Below, piece after piece: positions 55,150-64,000 of a stretch of DNA of 64,000 nt; position 1 is the stretch's first letter; every line of letters starts with the position of its first letter. Both the position numbers and the translations under genes were made by a program. The notes below the pieces were generated by a model. It had not been told where the DNA came from. It searched no databases and was given only the letters and a program-made list of their open reading frames with translations. The stretch is from Martinezella dioscoreae (GTDB taxonomy: Bacteria > Pseudomonadota > Alphaproteobacteria > Rhizobiales > Rhizobiaceae): positions 1 to 64,000 of the forward strand of contig NZ_BLAJ01000005.1 in assembly GCF_009176305.1 (NCBI RefSeq), in the 5' to 3' direction.

Positions 55150-56170
55150 TTTGCCTGCTCCTTTTGCACCATTTGCCCCTCGCCGCGCCGGCGCCAGAAG
55201 AATGCGGTTGCGGACTGCATGGCGGGGGATTGGATGACCAGAATGACGATGACGATGATCGCCTTGATCACCAGATTGAACTCCGGCGGAAAGCCGGAGA
55301 GCAGGATGCCTGTATTGACCGATTGAATGATCATCGCGCCGATCAGCGAACCGACGATGCTGAAACGGCCACCAAGCAGCGAATTGCCACCAACCACGAC
55401 CGCAAGGATCGCGTCCAGCTCAAGCCACAGACCGGCATTGTTGGCGTCCGCACCCTTGATATCGGCCGTGACGATGATGCCGGCGATGGAGGCACAAAGG
55501 CCGCTCAATGCGTAAACCGCAATCAGCAGGACCGGGGTCCGGATACCGGACAAGGTGCTTGCCCGGCGATTGATGCCAATGGCTTCGACCAGCATTCCGA
55601 GAGCTGTGCGCCGCACCAGAGCGATCACCAGAAGCGCAGCGACAAGCCAGATCACGACAGGCATCGGCAGGGCGGCGAAGGAGCCGCTGCCAAGGAAGAT
55701 CAGCCCGTCATTGTTGAAGGTGAGGATCGCCCCCTCAGTGATCAATTGCGCAATGCCGCGGCCGGCCACCATCAGCACCAGCGTCGCGATGATGGGCTGG
55801 ATATCGAGTACAGCGACGAGGAATCCGTTCCAGAGTCCACATGCCAGACCGATGCCGATCGTCAAGAGCAGCGTATAGGAAAGCGAGTAGCCGGCAACAA
55901 TCGAAGAAGCCGCGACAGCACCGCAAATCGCGATGACCGCCCCGACGGACAGATCGATCCCTTTCGTGGCGATGACCAGCGTCATGCCGATGGCGAGCAG
56001 CGCTACCGGCGCACCGCGATTAAGTACGTCTACCAAGCTCCCGTAGAGTCTTCCGTTCTGAACTTCCAGATGAAAGAAATGCGGGAACATGATGAAATTC
56101 AACAGAAGAATAACCGCGAGTGCAATGAGCTGAGGCATCAGCCGAAGCAAGGAGGTTTTGATGGGCGAGC

Positions 56171-56174
<4 letters not shown>
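55146..56174 (-). CDS. ytfT: sugar ABC transporter permease, YtfT-like
   Basis: A 342-residue permease of the same superfamily, with about nine helices and the motifs GMTLVIATKGIDLSVGAV and AIGINRRASTLSGI. The start ATG overlaps the upstream ATPase stop by ATGA and its stop overlaps the next gene by four bases, which shows tight translational coupling inside the operon. Confidence 0.9.
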
Positions 56175-57694
<1,520 letters not shown>

Positions 57695-57738
57695 GAAGCG
57701 CGAATTTCCTTGGAATGAATCAAATTGCGAAAGCGATA

Positions 57739-57814
57739 GCCGGCGCATTCTACGGGTGCGCCGGCATCTTGCACACGATATCGCACCGGCGCGGCATTGC
57801 CGATTCGGTGCGAT
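57739..57814 (-). repeat. two intercistronic stem-loops after ytfQ
   Basis: GCCGGCGCA/TGCGCCGGC (57739-57747, 57757-57765) and ATCGCACCG/CGGTGCGAT (57780-57788, 57806-57814) form two 9-bp hairpins in the 131-bp gap between ytfQ and ytfR. Such hairpins stabilise the binding-protein mRNA and give it more product than the membrane genes. Confidence 0.65.
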
Positions 57815-57825
57815 GGGCTTTCGTC

Positions 57826-58788
57826 TTAGTAGCCGAGGTCCTTCTTCTGCTCGTAGACCTTCTGCGGATCATCGGCCTGCGTGTAGAGCTTGGATTCCGT
57901 CTGGATCCACTTCGGCGGCTCTTTCTTGGTCTTCAGGTAGGCATCGAGTGCATCGAAGGCCGGACCAGCCATGTTCGGCGTCAGCTCCACGGTTGCGTTG
58001 GCTTCACCGGCAGCCATGGCCTTGAAGAGATCCGGAACCGAATCGATCGACACGGTCAGGATGTCCTTGCCCGGCTTCAGGCCGGCTTCCTTGATAGCCT
58101 GAATGGCGCCGACGGCCATATCGTCGTTGTGAGCGTAGAGCGCGCAGATATCCTTGCCGCCGTTTTCAGCCTTCAGGAAGCTTTCCATGACTTCCTTGCC
58201 CTTGGCGCGAGTGAAATCGCCGGTCTGGCTGCGAACGATCTTCAGGTTGTCATGACCCTTGATGGCTTCCTCGAAGCCCTTCTTGCGGGCGATGGCCGGC
58301 GAGGAACCGGTCGTGCCCTGCAACTCGACGATGTTGCACTTCTTGTCGCCGACTGTCTTCACGAGCCAGTCGCCGGCAACCTTGCCTTCATGAACCAGGT
58401 CAGACGTGACAGCCGTCAGATAAAGGTCCTTCGGCGCGGCGACCGTGCGGTCAAGCAGAATGACCGGGATCTTTGCTTCCTTGGCTTCCTTCAGAACGGC
58501 ATCCCAGCCGGTTTCGACGACGGGCGCCAGCAGGATCGCATCGACACCCTGCGCGATGAACGAGCGGATCGCCTTGATCTGGTTTTCCTGCTTCTGCTGC
58601 GCGTCAGCGAATTTCAGGTCGATGCCGCGCTTCTTGGCTTCCTGCTTGGTCAACGTGGTCTCAGCCGCGCGCCAGCCAGACTCCGAACCAATTTGCGAGA
58701 AGCCGACAACCAGGTCTTTAGCCGACGCCGACGTAAACATGCAGGCAGCGAGAATCGTAGCACTAACGAGTGCGGTCTTAAACTTCAT
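57826..58788 (-). CDS. ytfQ: galactofuranose-type ABC substrate-binding protein
   Basis: A 320-residue periplasmic binding protein with a signal peptide of about 23 residues (ending SASA). The mature start DLVVGFSQIGSESGWRAAET is highly like E. coli YtfQ, and QKQENQIKAIRSFIAQGVDAI and APVVETGWD continue the match, which points to furanose sugars, in particular galactofuranose. It is the first gene of the operon ytfQ-ytfR-ytfT-yjfF-gntR, with 131 bp before ytfR. Confidence 0.93.
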   Translation of the reverse strand: MKFKTALVSATILAACMFTSASAKDLVVGFSQIGSESGWRAAETTLTKQEAKKRGIDLKFADAQQKQENQIKAIRSFIAQGVDAILLAPVVETGWDAVLKEAKEAKIPVILLDRTVAAPKDLYLTAVTSDLVHEGKVAGDWLVKTVGDKKCNIVELQGTTGSSPAIARKKGFEEAIKGHDNLKIVRSQTGDFTRAKGKEVMESFLKAENGGKDICALYAHNDDMAVGAIQAIKEAGLKPGKDILTVSIDSVPDLFKAMAAGEANATVELTPNMAGPAFDALDAYLKTKKEPPKWIQTESKLYTQADDPQKVYEQKKDLGY

Positions 58789-58838
58789 GATTATCTCCCA
58801 AAGGCCATCTCCTCAGGCCCGCCGTCAAAAAATCATAT

Positions 58839-58847
58839 AGTAATACT
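58839..58847. promoter_or_regulatory. possible FadR-type operator before ytfQ
   Basis: AGTAATACT is a perfect 9-bp dyad around A/T (58839-58847) and matches the GTA-N-TAC core of FadR-subfamily operators. It lies 51 bp upstream of ytfQ and is the only such site seen near the operon. Link to the GntR protein is inferred. Confidence 0.4.
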
Positions 58848-58880
58848 TTTGTAAATCGACATTCGATGATGCAGCGCAAC

Positions 58881-58907
58881 AAAAAAGGGCGCCCGAGGCA
58901 CCCTTTT
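58881..58907 (-). terminator. rho-independent terminator of the BMP-family gene
   Basis: On the minus strand the 11-bp stem AAAAGGGTGCC/GGCGCCCTTTT (one G-U pair) with a 3-nt loop is followed by T-rich sequence, 26 bases past the BMP protein stop. Confidence 0.8.
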
Positions 58908-58932
58908 CTCAACTTTAACTATTCGCCTGAGA

Positions 58933-60009
58933 TTACTTCGAAGCCGGCAGCTTGTCGTCCACGCCTTCGATGTAGAAATTCATGCCGAGCAGCGTGCCGT
59001 CGTCAGCCTTTTCACCGGCCTTCAGCCAGGGCGTGCCGTCCTGCTTGTTGATCGGGCCGGTGAAGGGCGCGAGCTCGCCGGATTTGATCTTGGCTTCGGT
59101 TTCCTGGGCCATCTTCTTCACGTCGTCGGGCATGTTCGTATAGTCGGCCATCTTCAGGATACCGTCCTTGAGGCCGTCCCAGCTCTGTTCGGACTTCCAG
59201 GTGCCGTCGAGCAGTGCGTGAACGCGCTTGGAGTAGTAGTTGCCCCAGGTGTCGACAATCGCCGTCAGCTGTGCCTTCGGGCCAGCCTTGATCATGTCGG
59301 AGGCCTGGCCGAAAGCATGGATGCCGCGCTCTTCAGCCACCTGCATCGGCGCCGTCGTATCGGTGTGCTGCGTCAGGATATCGACGCCCTGGTCGACCAT
59401 GGCCTTGGCGGCGTCAGCTTCCTTGCCCGGGTCGAACCAGGTGTTGACCCATACGACCTTCAGCTTGAAGCTCGGGTCGATCGAGCGGGCGCCCTGTTCG
59501 AAGGAGTTGATGCCCATCACGACTTCCGGAATCGGGAAGGACGCGATGTAGGCGGCACCATGGTTTTTCGACATCTTGGCGGCGATCTGGCCGAGGATAT
59601 AGCGGCCTTCATAGAAGCGCGAGTTATAGGTCGCGAGATTCGGACCGCTCTTGAAGCCGGTCGCATGCTCGAACTTCACTTTCGGGAACTTGGCGGCAAC
59701 CTTGACGGTCGCGTCCATAAAGCCGAACGAAGTGGAGAAGATCAGCGAGCAGCCGGAGCGAGCGAGACGCTCGATGGCGCGCTCGGCATCAGGGCCTTCC
59801 GGTACGTTTTCGAGATAAGGCGTCTCGATCTTGTTGCCGAATTCCTTCTGGATCTGCTGACGGCCGAGATCATGCGCCTGCGAATAGCCGCCGTCCGTGT
59901 GCGAACCGACATAGACGAAGCAGACCTTGGTCGGTGCTGCTTCTGCAGCGGCAGCGAAACCAACGATGGCGGCCGCTGTCGTTGTGAGGGCGAGTGCTAG
60001 TTTTTTCAT
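58933..60009 (-). CDS. BMP-family ABC substrate-binding protein
   Basis: A 358-residue periplasmic lipoprotein-like binding protein of the BMP/PnrA family, which usually binds purine or pyrimidine nucleosides. The signal peptide is about 24 residues (hydrophobic, ending AEA). Core segments are VCFVYVGSHTDGGYSQAHDLG and SFGFMDATVKVAAKFP. No lipobox Cys is seen at the cleavage site, so it is soluble. The start follows AGGGGTAACC. It is separated by 53 bp from the permease gene downstream and ended by a terminator, so it can be produced in excess. Confidence 0.92.
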   Translation of the reverse strand: MKKLALALTTTAAAIVGFAAAAEAAPTKVCFVYVGSHTDGGYSQAHDLGRQQIQKEFGNKIETPYLENVPEGPDAERAIERLARSGCSLIFSTSFGFMDATVKVAAKFPKVKFEHATGFKSGPNLATYNSRFYEGRYILGQIAAKMSKNHGAAYIASFPIPEVVMGINSFEQGARSIDPSFKLKVVWVNTWFDPGKEADAAKAMVDQGVDILTQHTDTTAPMQVAEERGIHAFGQASDMIKAGPKAQLTAIVDTWGNYYSKRVHALLDGTWKSEQSWDGLKDGILKMADYTNMPDDVKKMAQETEAKIKSGELAPFTGPINKQDGTPWLKAGEKADDGTLLGMNFYIEGVDDKLPASK

Positions 60010-60062
60010 GGTTACCCCTACTGGTTTGACATGTTTTGCAGAAATCGGTCCGGCCGTTGCAA

Positions 60063-60983
60063 TCAACGCTCCGGAACGAAGGCCTTGCCGAGCGACGCTG
60101 GCGTGTTGATCAAGGTCGCACGGCGATTTTGAGAGATGATGACGAGAACCACAATAGTCGACGCATAGGGCAGCATCGACAGGAATTGCGAGGGAATGCC
60201 GACGCCGAAGCCCTGCGCATGGAACTGTAGGATCGTTACGGCGCCGAAGAGATAACCGCCGGCCAGAACACGCATCGGCCGCCAGGAGGCGAAGACGACG
60301 AGCGCCAGCGTCACCCAACCGCGGCCGGCCGACATGTTCTCCACCCATTGCGGCGTGTAGACGAGCGATAGCTGCGCGCCGGCAAGCCCGGCGCAGGCGC
60401 CACCGAACATCACAGCGAGATAGCGCGTGCGAATGACGTCGATGCCGAGCGCATGGGCGGAGCCATGGCTGTCGCCGACGGCACGCAGTTTCAGGCCGGC
60501 GCGGCTGCGGAAGAGGAACCAATTCACGCCGATCAGAAGCGCGATTGAGAGGTAGAAGGTCAGATCCTGCTTGAACAGCACCGAGCCGATCAGCGGAATA
60601 TCCGACAGGAACGGGAAGACGATCTCGTGCAGCTGGACGCCAGGCACGCTGACATAGCCTTCACCGATCATGCCGGAAAGGCCGAGCCCCAGGATGGTCA
60701 GCGCCAGACCGGTCGCCACCTGGTTCGTCACCAGCGTCAGAGTGAGGAAGCCGAACAGCAGCGAGAAGAGCGCACCGGCAATGATACCGGTCAGCAGGCC
60801 GACATAGGGCGATCCGCTCATCTGCGCGCCGACAAAAGCGGCGACGGCGCCGATAATCATCATGCCTTCGACGCCGAGGTTGAGGACGCCCGAGCGCTCC
60901 ACCACCAATTCGCCGAGGCCAGCGATAACGAGCGGCGTCGATGCGGTGATGATCGTCAGGAGGATTGCTTCGAAAACGCTCAT
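60063..60983 (-). CDS. nucleoside-type ABC permease 2
   Basis: A 306-residue permease of the BPD_transp_2 family with about eight to nine transmembrane helices. It contains GVLNLGVEGMMIIGA and the ALGIDVIRTRYLAVMFGGACAGLAG stretch typical of YufQ/NupQ-like subunits. It overlaps the preceding permease gene (ATGA), so the two are coupled. It pairs with the other permease to form a heterodimeric channel for the BMP protein. Confidence 0.9.
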   Translation of the reverse strand: MSVFEAILLTIITASTPLVIAGLGELVVERSGVLNLGVEGMMIIGAVAAFVGAQMSGSPYVGLLTGIIAGALFSLLFGFLTLTLVTNQVATGLALTILGLGLSGMIGEGYVSVPGVQLHEIVFPFLSDIPLIGSVLFKQDLTFYLSIALLIGVNWFLFRSRAGLKLRAVGDSHGSAHALGIDVIRTRYLAVMFGGACAGLAGAQLSLVYTPQWVENMSAGRGWVTLALVVFASWRPMRVLAGGYLFGAVTILQFHAQGFGVGIPSQFLSMLPYASTIVVLVIISQNRRATLINTPASLGKAFVPER

Positions 60984-62065
60984 GCCGCACCTCCACGGAC
61001 TCGCGACCAGATCACACGGATTTTGTAATAGATCAGTGTGTCGCAGGAGAGCACGAAAAATAGCAAGAGGCCCTGGAAAACGCTGGCCGCCTTGGCTGAT
61101 ATCCCCGGCGATAATTGCGCGGCTTCACCACCGAGATAGGTCAGCGCCAGCACCAGACCGGAAAGGATGGCTCCGAGCGGATTGAGGCGCGCAAGAAAGG
61201 CGACGATGATGGCGGTGAAACCGTAACCCGGCGAGATCGCCGGCTGCAGATGGCCGATGGATCCCGAAACTTCGGATATGCCGGCCAATCCCGAGAGCGC
61301 TCCCGAAACGAGGAAGGCGAACCAGACCATTTTCCGCGAGGAAAAGCCGGCAAAACGCCCTGCCCGCGCCGACTGGCCGAGGACGCTTATCTCAAAGCCT
61401 TTCAGCGTATATTTCATAACGAACCAGGCAAGGATCGCCGCGATAACGGCAAAGACGATGCCCCAATGCGCGCGCCCGGAATCCTCCCAGATCGCCGGCA
61501 GAACGGCTTCCGGCGGAAAATCGATGCTCTGGGGGAAATTATGGCCCTGCGGATCGCGCCACGGCCCGCGCGACAACCAATCGAGGAACAGTTGCGCAAT
61601 ATAGACAAGCATCAGGCTTGTCAGGATCTCATTGGTATTGAAATGCGCCTTCAAAAGCGCGGGAATGGCGGCATAGAGTGCACCGCCGATGGCGCCGGCG
61701 ATCAGCATCAAAGGCAGGATCATCGGCGAATGCCAATCAGTGAAGACGATCGGGATGAATGATCCGGCGATTGCGCCCATCGTGAACTGGCCTTCGGCAC
61801 CGATATTCCAATTGTTGGAACGGTAGCAGAGGCATAGGCCGACGGCGATCAGGATCAGCGGCCCCGCCTTGATCGCCAATTCGTGCAGCGACCACACTTC
61901 CAGCAGAGGCTCGACAAAAAAGGCGTCGAGCGCCTCGACGGGATCCTTGCCCATGACGGCGAACATGATGGTGCCTGCGATCAGCGCCAATGCGAGAGCA
62001 AGTAACGGCGACAGGAAGCCGAACAGCTTCGAGACCTGCGGGCGCTTTTCGAGTTCAATGCGCAT
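60980..62065 (-). CDS. nucleoside-type ABC permease 1
   Basis: A 361-residue permease with about eight to ten transmembrane helices and the family segment NNWNIGAEGQFTMGA. The ATG used lies ten codons into the longest frame and 11 bases inside the upstream ATPase gene, so translation is overlapping. It is the YufP/NupP-like partner of the next permease. Confidence 0.9.
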   Translation of the reverse strand: MRIELEKRPQVSKLFGFLSPLLALALALIAGTIMFAVMGKDPVEALDAFFVEPLLEVWSLHELAIKAGPLILIAVGLCLCYRSNNWNIGAEGQFTMGAIAGSFIPIVFTDWHSPMILPLMLIAGAIGGALYAAIPALLKAHFNTNEILTSLMLVYIAQLFLDWLSRGPWRDPQGHNFPQSIDFPPEAVLPAIWEDSGRAHWGIVFAVIAAILAWFVMKYTLKGFEISVLGQSARAGRFAGFSSRKMVWFAFLVSGALSGLAGISEVSGSIGHLQPAISPGYGFTAIIVAFLARLNPLGAILSGLVLALTYLGGEAAQLSPGISAKAASVFQGLLLFFVLSCDTLIYYKIRVIWSRVRGGAA

Positions 62066-63629
62066 GTGCAGGCTCCGAATGCGTCTTCGATTCATGCAGC
62101 CCGCCCATCAGCAGGCCGATCTTTTCGCGCGTCAACTCGCCGGCCGGATAGGACGGTGACAGCCGCCCTTCCGAAATGACGGCAATATCGGTCGCGACTT
62201 CAAAAATCTCATCCAGATCCTGGCTGATGACGAGCACGGCCGAGCCGTCGCGGGCGAGATCGACCAGTGCCTGGCGGATGCGGCTCGCAGCGCCGGCATC
62301 GACGCCCCAGGTCGGCTGGTTGACGACGAGCACGCTTGGCTGGCGATCCAGTTCGCGGCCGACGATGAACTTCTGCAGATTGCCGCCGGACAAGGCGCCG
62401 GCAGCCGGATCCTCGCCGCTCTTGCGCACATCCATCGCCTCGCAGATGCGCTTCGTCGCCTGCTTGACCGCGCCGTGCCTGATGACGTTGAAGAAGCCAC
62501 CACCCAGAAACGACTTGCGGTCCGACTGATGCCTGGCGAGCACGAGGTTATCCGACAGCTTCAATGCGGATACCGCAGCATGACCGTGGCGTTCCTCCGG
62601 CACGAAACCTGCGCCGATCAGTCGGCGCGCATTAATGCCCTTGGTGCCGACGGACTTGCCGCGCAATTGGACGAGATCATCTGCCGCGACTGTATATTCG
62701 CCGGAAATAACATCGAACAATTCGCCTTGGCCGTTACCGGCAACCCCGGCAATCGCCAGGATCTCGCCGGCGCGCACACGCAGGGAAACGTCCTTCAGTG
62801 CCATGACAAACGGGGTTCGCGCAGGTGCCGAAAGACCGGCAATCTCCAGAAGAATATCTCCCTTCGCACCGAGGCCCTCGTGCTGCACGCTGGCGACATC
62901 GTTGCCGACCATCATACGAGCGAGCGAACCGGTCGTTTCCTGGCGCGGATCGCAGGCGCCCGTAACTTTGCCGTGGCGCAGGACGGTGGCGCGCGAACAG
63001 ATGCGCTGCACCTCCTCCAGCCGATGGCTGATGTAAAGCACCGAGCGTCCTTCGTCTCTCAACTTAAACAGGGTCTCGAAAAGGCGATCGGCTTCCTGCG
63101 GTGTCAAAACGGAGGTTGGCTCGTCAAGAATGATCAGTTTGGGGTTTTGCAGAAGCGCCCGCACGATCTCGATGCGCTGGCGTTCGCCAACCGAAAGATC
63201 GGCGACATGTGCATTCGGATCGAGCGGCAAGCCATAGGCGTGAGAGAGCTTTGCGGCTTCCTCGGAAATTTTTGCGAGCGGGATATTGCTGTCGAGCGAG
63301 AGCGCTATATTTTCCGCGACAGTCAGCGCTTCGAACAAAGAAAAATGCTGAAATACCATGCCGATGCCGAGCTTGCGCGCCGTGCCCGGCGCGTCGATCG
63401 ACACAGGTTGCCCTTGCCAGACGATCTGTCCATGCGACGGTTCGAGCACGCCGAACAGCATCTTGACGAGCGTGGATTTCCCTGCGCCGTTTTCTCCGAG
63501 GAGAGCGTGAATTTCTCCCGGCTGGATTTCAAGATCGATTTCGTTGCAAGCAGTAAAACTGCCGAACAGTTTCGTCAGTTTGCGAACCGACAATAGTGCA
63601 CCGGTTGCCGGCGCATCGGATGACGACAC
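62055..63629 (-). CDS. nucleoside-type ABC transporter ATPase
   Basis: A 524-residue dual-domain ATPase of the YufO/NupO type. Domain 1 has Walker A GENGAGKST near 50 and the LSVGERQRIE signature; domain 2 has a degenerate Walker A (GVAGNGQGE) and LSGGNLQK. Start GTG behind GAGGGG. It heads the importer operon ATPase-permease-permease-BMP. Confidence 0.92.
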   Translation of the reverse strand: MSSSDAPATGALLSVRKLTKLFGSFTACNEIDLEIQPGEIHALLGENGAGKSTLVKMLFGVLEPSHGQIVWQGQPVSIDAPGTARKLGIGMVFQHFSLFEALTVAENIALSLDSNIPLAKISEEAAKLSHAYGLPLDPNAHVADLSVGERQRIEIVRALLQNPKLIILDEPTSVLTPQEADRLFETLFKLRDEGRSVLYISHRLEEVQRICSRATVLRHGKVTGACDPRQETTGSLARMMVGNDVASVQHEGLGAKGDILLEIAGLSAPARTPFVMALKDVSLRVRAGEILAIAGVAGNGQGELFDVISGEYTVAADDLVQLRGKSVGTKGINARRLIGAGFVPEERHGHAAVSALKLSDNLVLARHQSDRKSFLGGGFFNVIRHGAVKQATKRICEAMDVRKSGEDPAAGALSGGNLQKFIVGRELDRQPSVLVVNQPTWGVDAGAASRIRQALVDLARDGSAVLVISQDLDEIFEVATDIAVISEGRLSPSYPAGELTREKIGLLMGGLHESKTHSEPAHAH

Positions 63630-63670
63630 GTTCCCCTCATTTCCTTCCCACCGTCCTGCCCTTTACGGAT

Positions 63671-64000
63671 CTATGGGATCAGTAGTGTAGTTCCACTCGT
63701 TTTCCTGGCTTCCAAATCCGCGTGCGCGCGCCCTGCATCAACAAGCGGATAAGTTTGATGAATATTGATACGCACTTTGCTGCTTTGCACAACAGCAAAT
63801 AACGCCTTTGCACTGGCTCTCAACTCCTCAGCTGTGCCGACATAGGCAAAAAGGCTCGGCCGAGTGGCAAAGAGCGAGCCCTTCTGATTGAGGATGGCAA
63901 GATTGAAATTCTCGATCGGGCCGGAAGACTGACCGAAGGTGACCCACATCCCGCGCGGCTTCAGGCAATCGAGCGACTGCGGAAACGTGTCCTTGCCCAC
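63671..64000 (-). CDS. quinone oxidoreductase, C-terminal part (cut by window end)
   Basis: The last 110 or so codons of a medium-chain zinc-free dehydrogenase/quinone reductase (QOR branch): the segments LKPRGMWVTFGQSSGPIENFN, GSLFATRPSLFAY and HQTYPLVDAGRAHADLEARKTSG match the NADPH:quinone oxidoreductase C-terminus. The window ends inside the cofactor domain, so the start is outside. It is 40 bp from the importer operon on the same strand and could be its upstream neighbour. Confidence 0.85.
   Translation of the reverse strand: MGKDTFPQSLDCLKPRGMWVTFGQSSGPIENFNLAILNQKGSLFATRPSLFAYVGTAEELRASAKALFAVVQSSKVRINIHQTYPLVDAGRAHADLEARKTSGTTLLIP

Overview
The window looks like ordinary chromosome from a member of the Rhizobiaceae, most likely Rhizobium sensu lato. 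The reasons are the GC-rich codon use, the order gyrA - coaD - two cyclophilins - queA - tgt, the glnB-glnA pair behind a sigma-54 promoter, an alphaproteobacterial LexA box (GTTC-N7-GTTC) between ssb and uvrA, a RIME-type intergenic palindromic element, IalB- and DUF1127-family proteins, and GyrA with Ala at the quinolone position. I saw no rRNA, tRNA, CRISPR array, phage genes or intact transposon.

Layout. 0.2-4.5 kb: a methyltransferase, a D,D-carboxypeptidase, a DUF1127 gene divergent from a LysR regulator, and a RibD/DHFR-like protein. 4.7-8.5 kb: a two-gene heterodimeric ABC exporter followed by the RIME-like element. 8.6-13.3 kb: an FMN reductase, an HxlR regulator, a stand-alone FabF paralogue, a DUF4864 protein, a SleB-type cell-wall hydrolase lipoprotein and a VOC protein. 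13.5-22.5 kb: tgt, queA, two cyclophilins, coaD and gyrA on the minus strand, interrupted by three small membrane-type proteins and an NAD-dependent epimerase on the plus strand. 22.7-29.5 kb: marC, ssb, uvrA, a DUF72 gene and nnr. 29.8-32.2 kb: glnB-glnA and hspQ. 32.3-35.8 kb: IalB, a family-5 solute-binding protein and a DsbA/FrnE-like oxidoreductase.

35.8-38.9 kb is the most unusual part. A LysR regulator faces a three-gene operon (an unrecognised probable barrel protein, a tautomerase-like protein with Pro2, and a metallo-beta-lactamase-fold hydrolase). The block lies between the intact DsbA-like gene and a decayed second copy of that gene's 3' end, so it appears to have been inserted or to be the product of a duplication. 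The regulator and operon share two mirror-image LysR-type boxes. Next to it, a TetR/RidA divergent pair is separated by three operator-like dyads spaced exactly 26 bp apart.

40.3-53.3 kb is again housekeeping: ubiA, sdhE-mfd, recG, a phytase-like esterase, DUF502, and glmU-glmS. 53.4-64 kb holds two importers on the minus strand: a ytfQRT-yjfF (galactofuranose-type) operon ending in a GntR/FadR regulator, and a BMP-family (nucleoside-type) importer of one binding protein, two permeases and one ATPase. The window ends inside a quinone oxidoreductase gene.

Biologically the window combines DNA repair (uvrA, mfd, recG, ssb), nitrogen control (glnB, glnA), queuosine tRNA modification, amino-sugar precursor supply and nutrient uptake. 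No clearly new defence or mobile system is present. The best candidates for something undescribed are the LysR/barrel/tautomerase/MBL module and its regulatory DNA, and the triple TetR operator.
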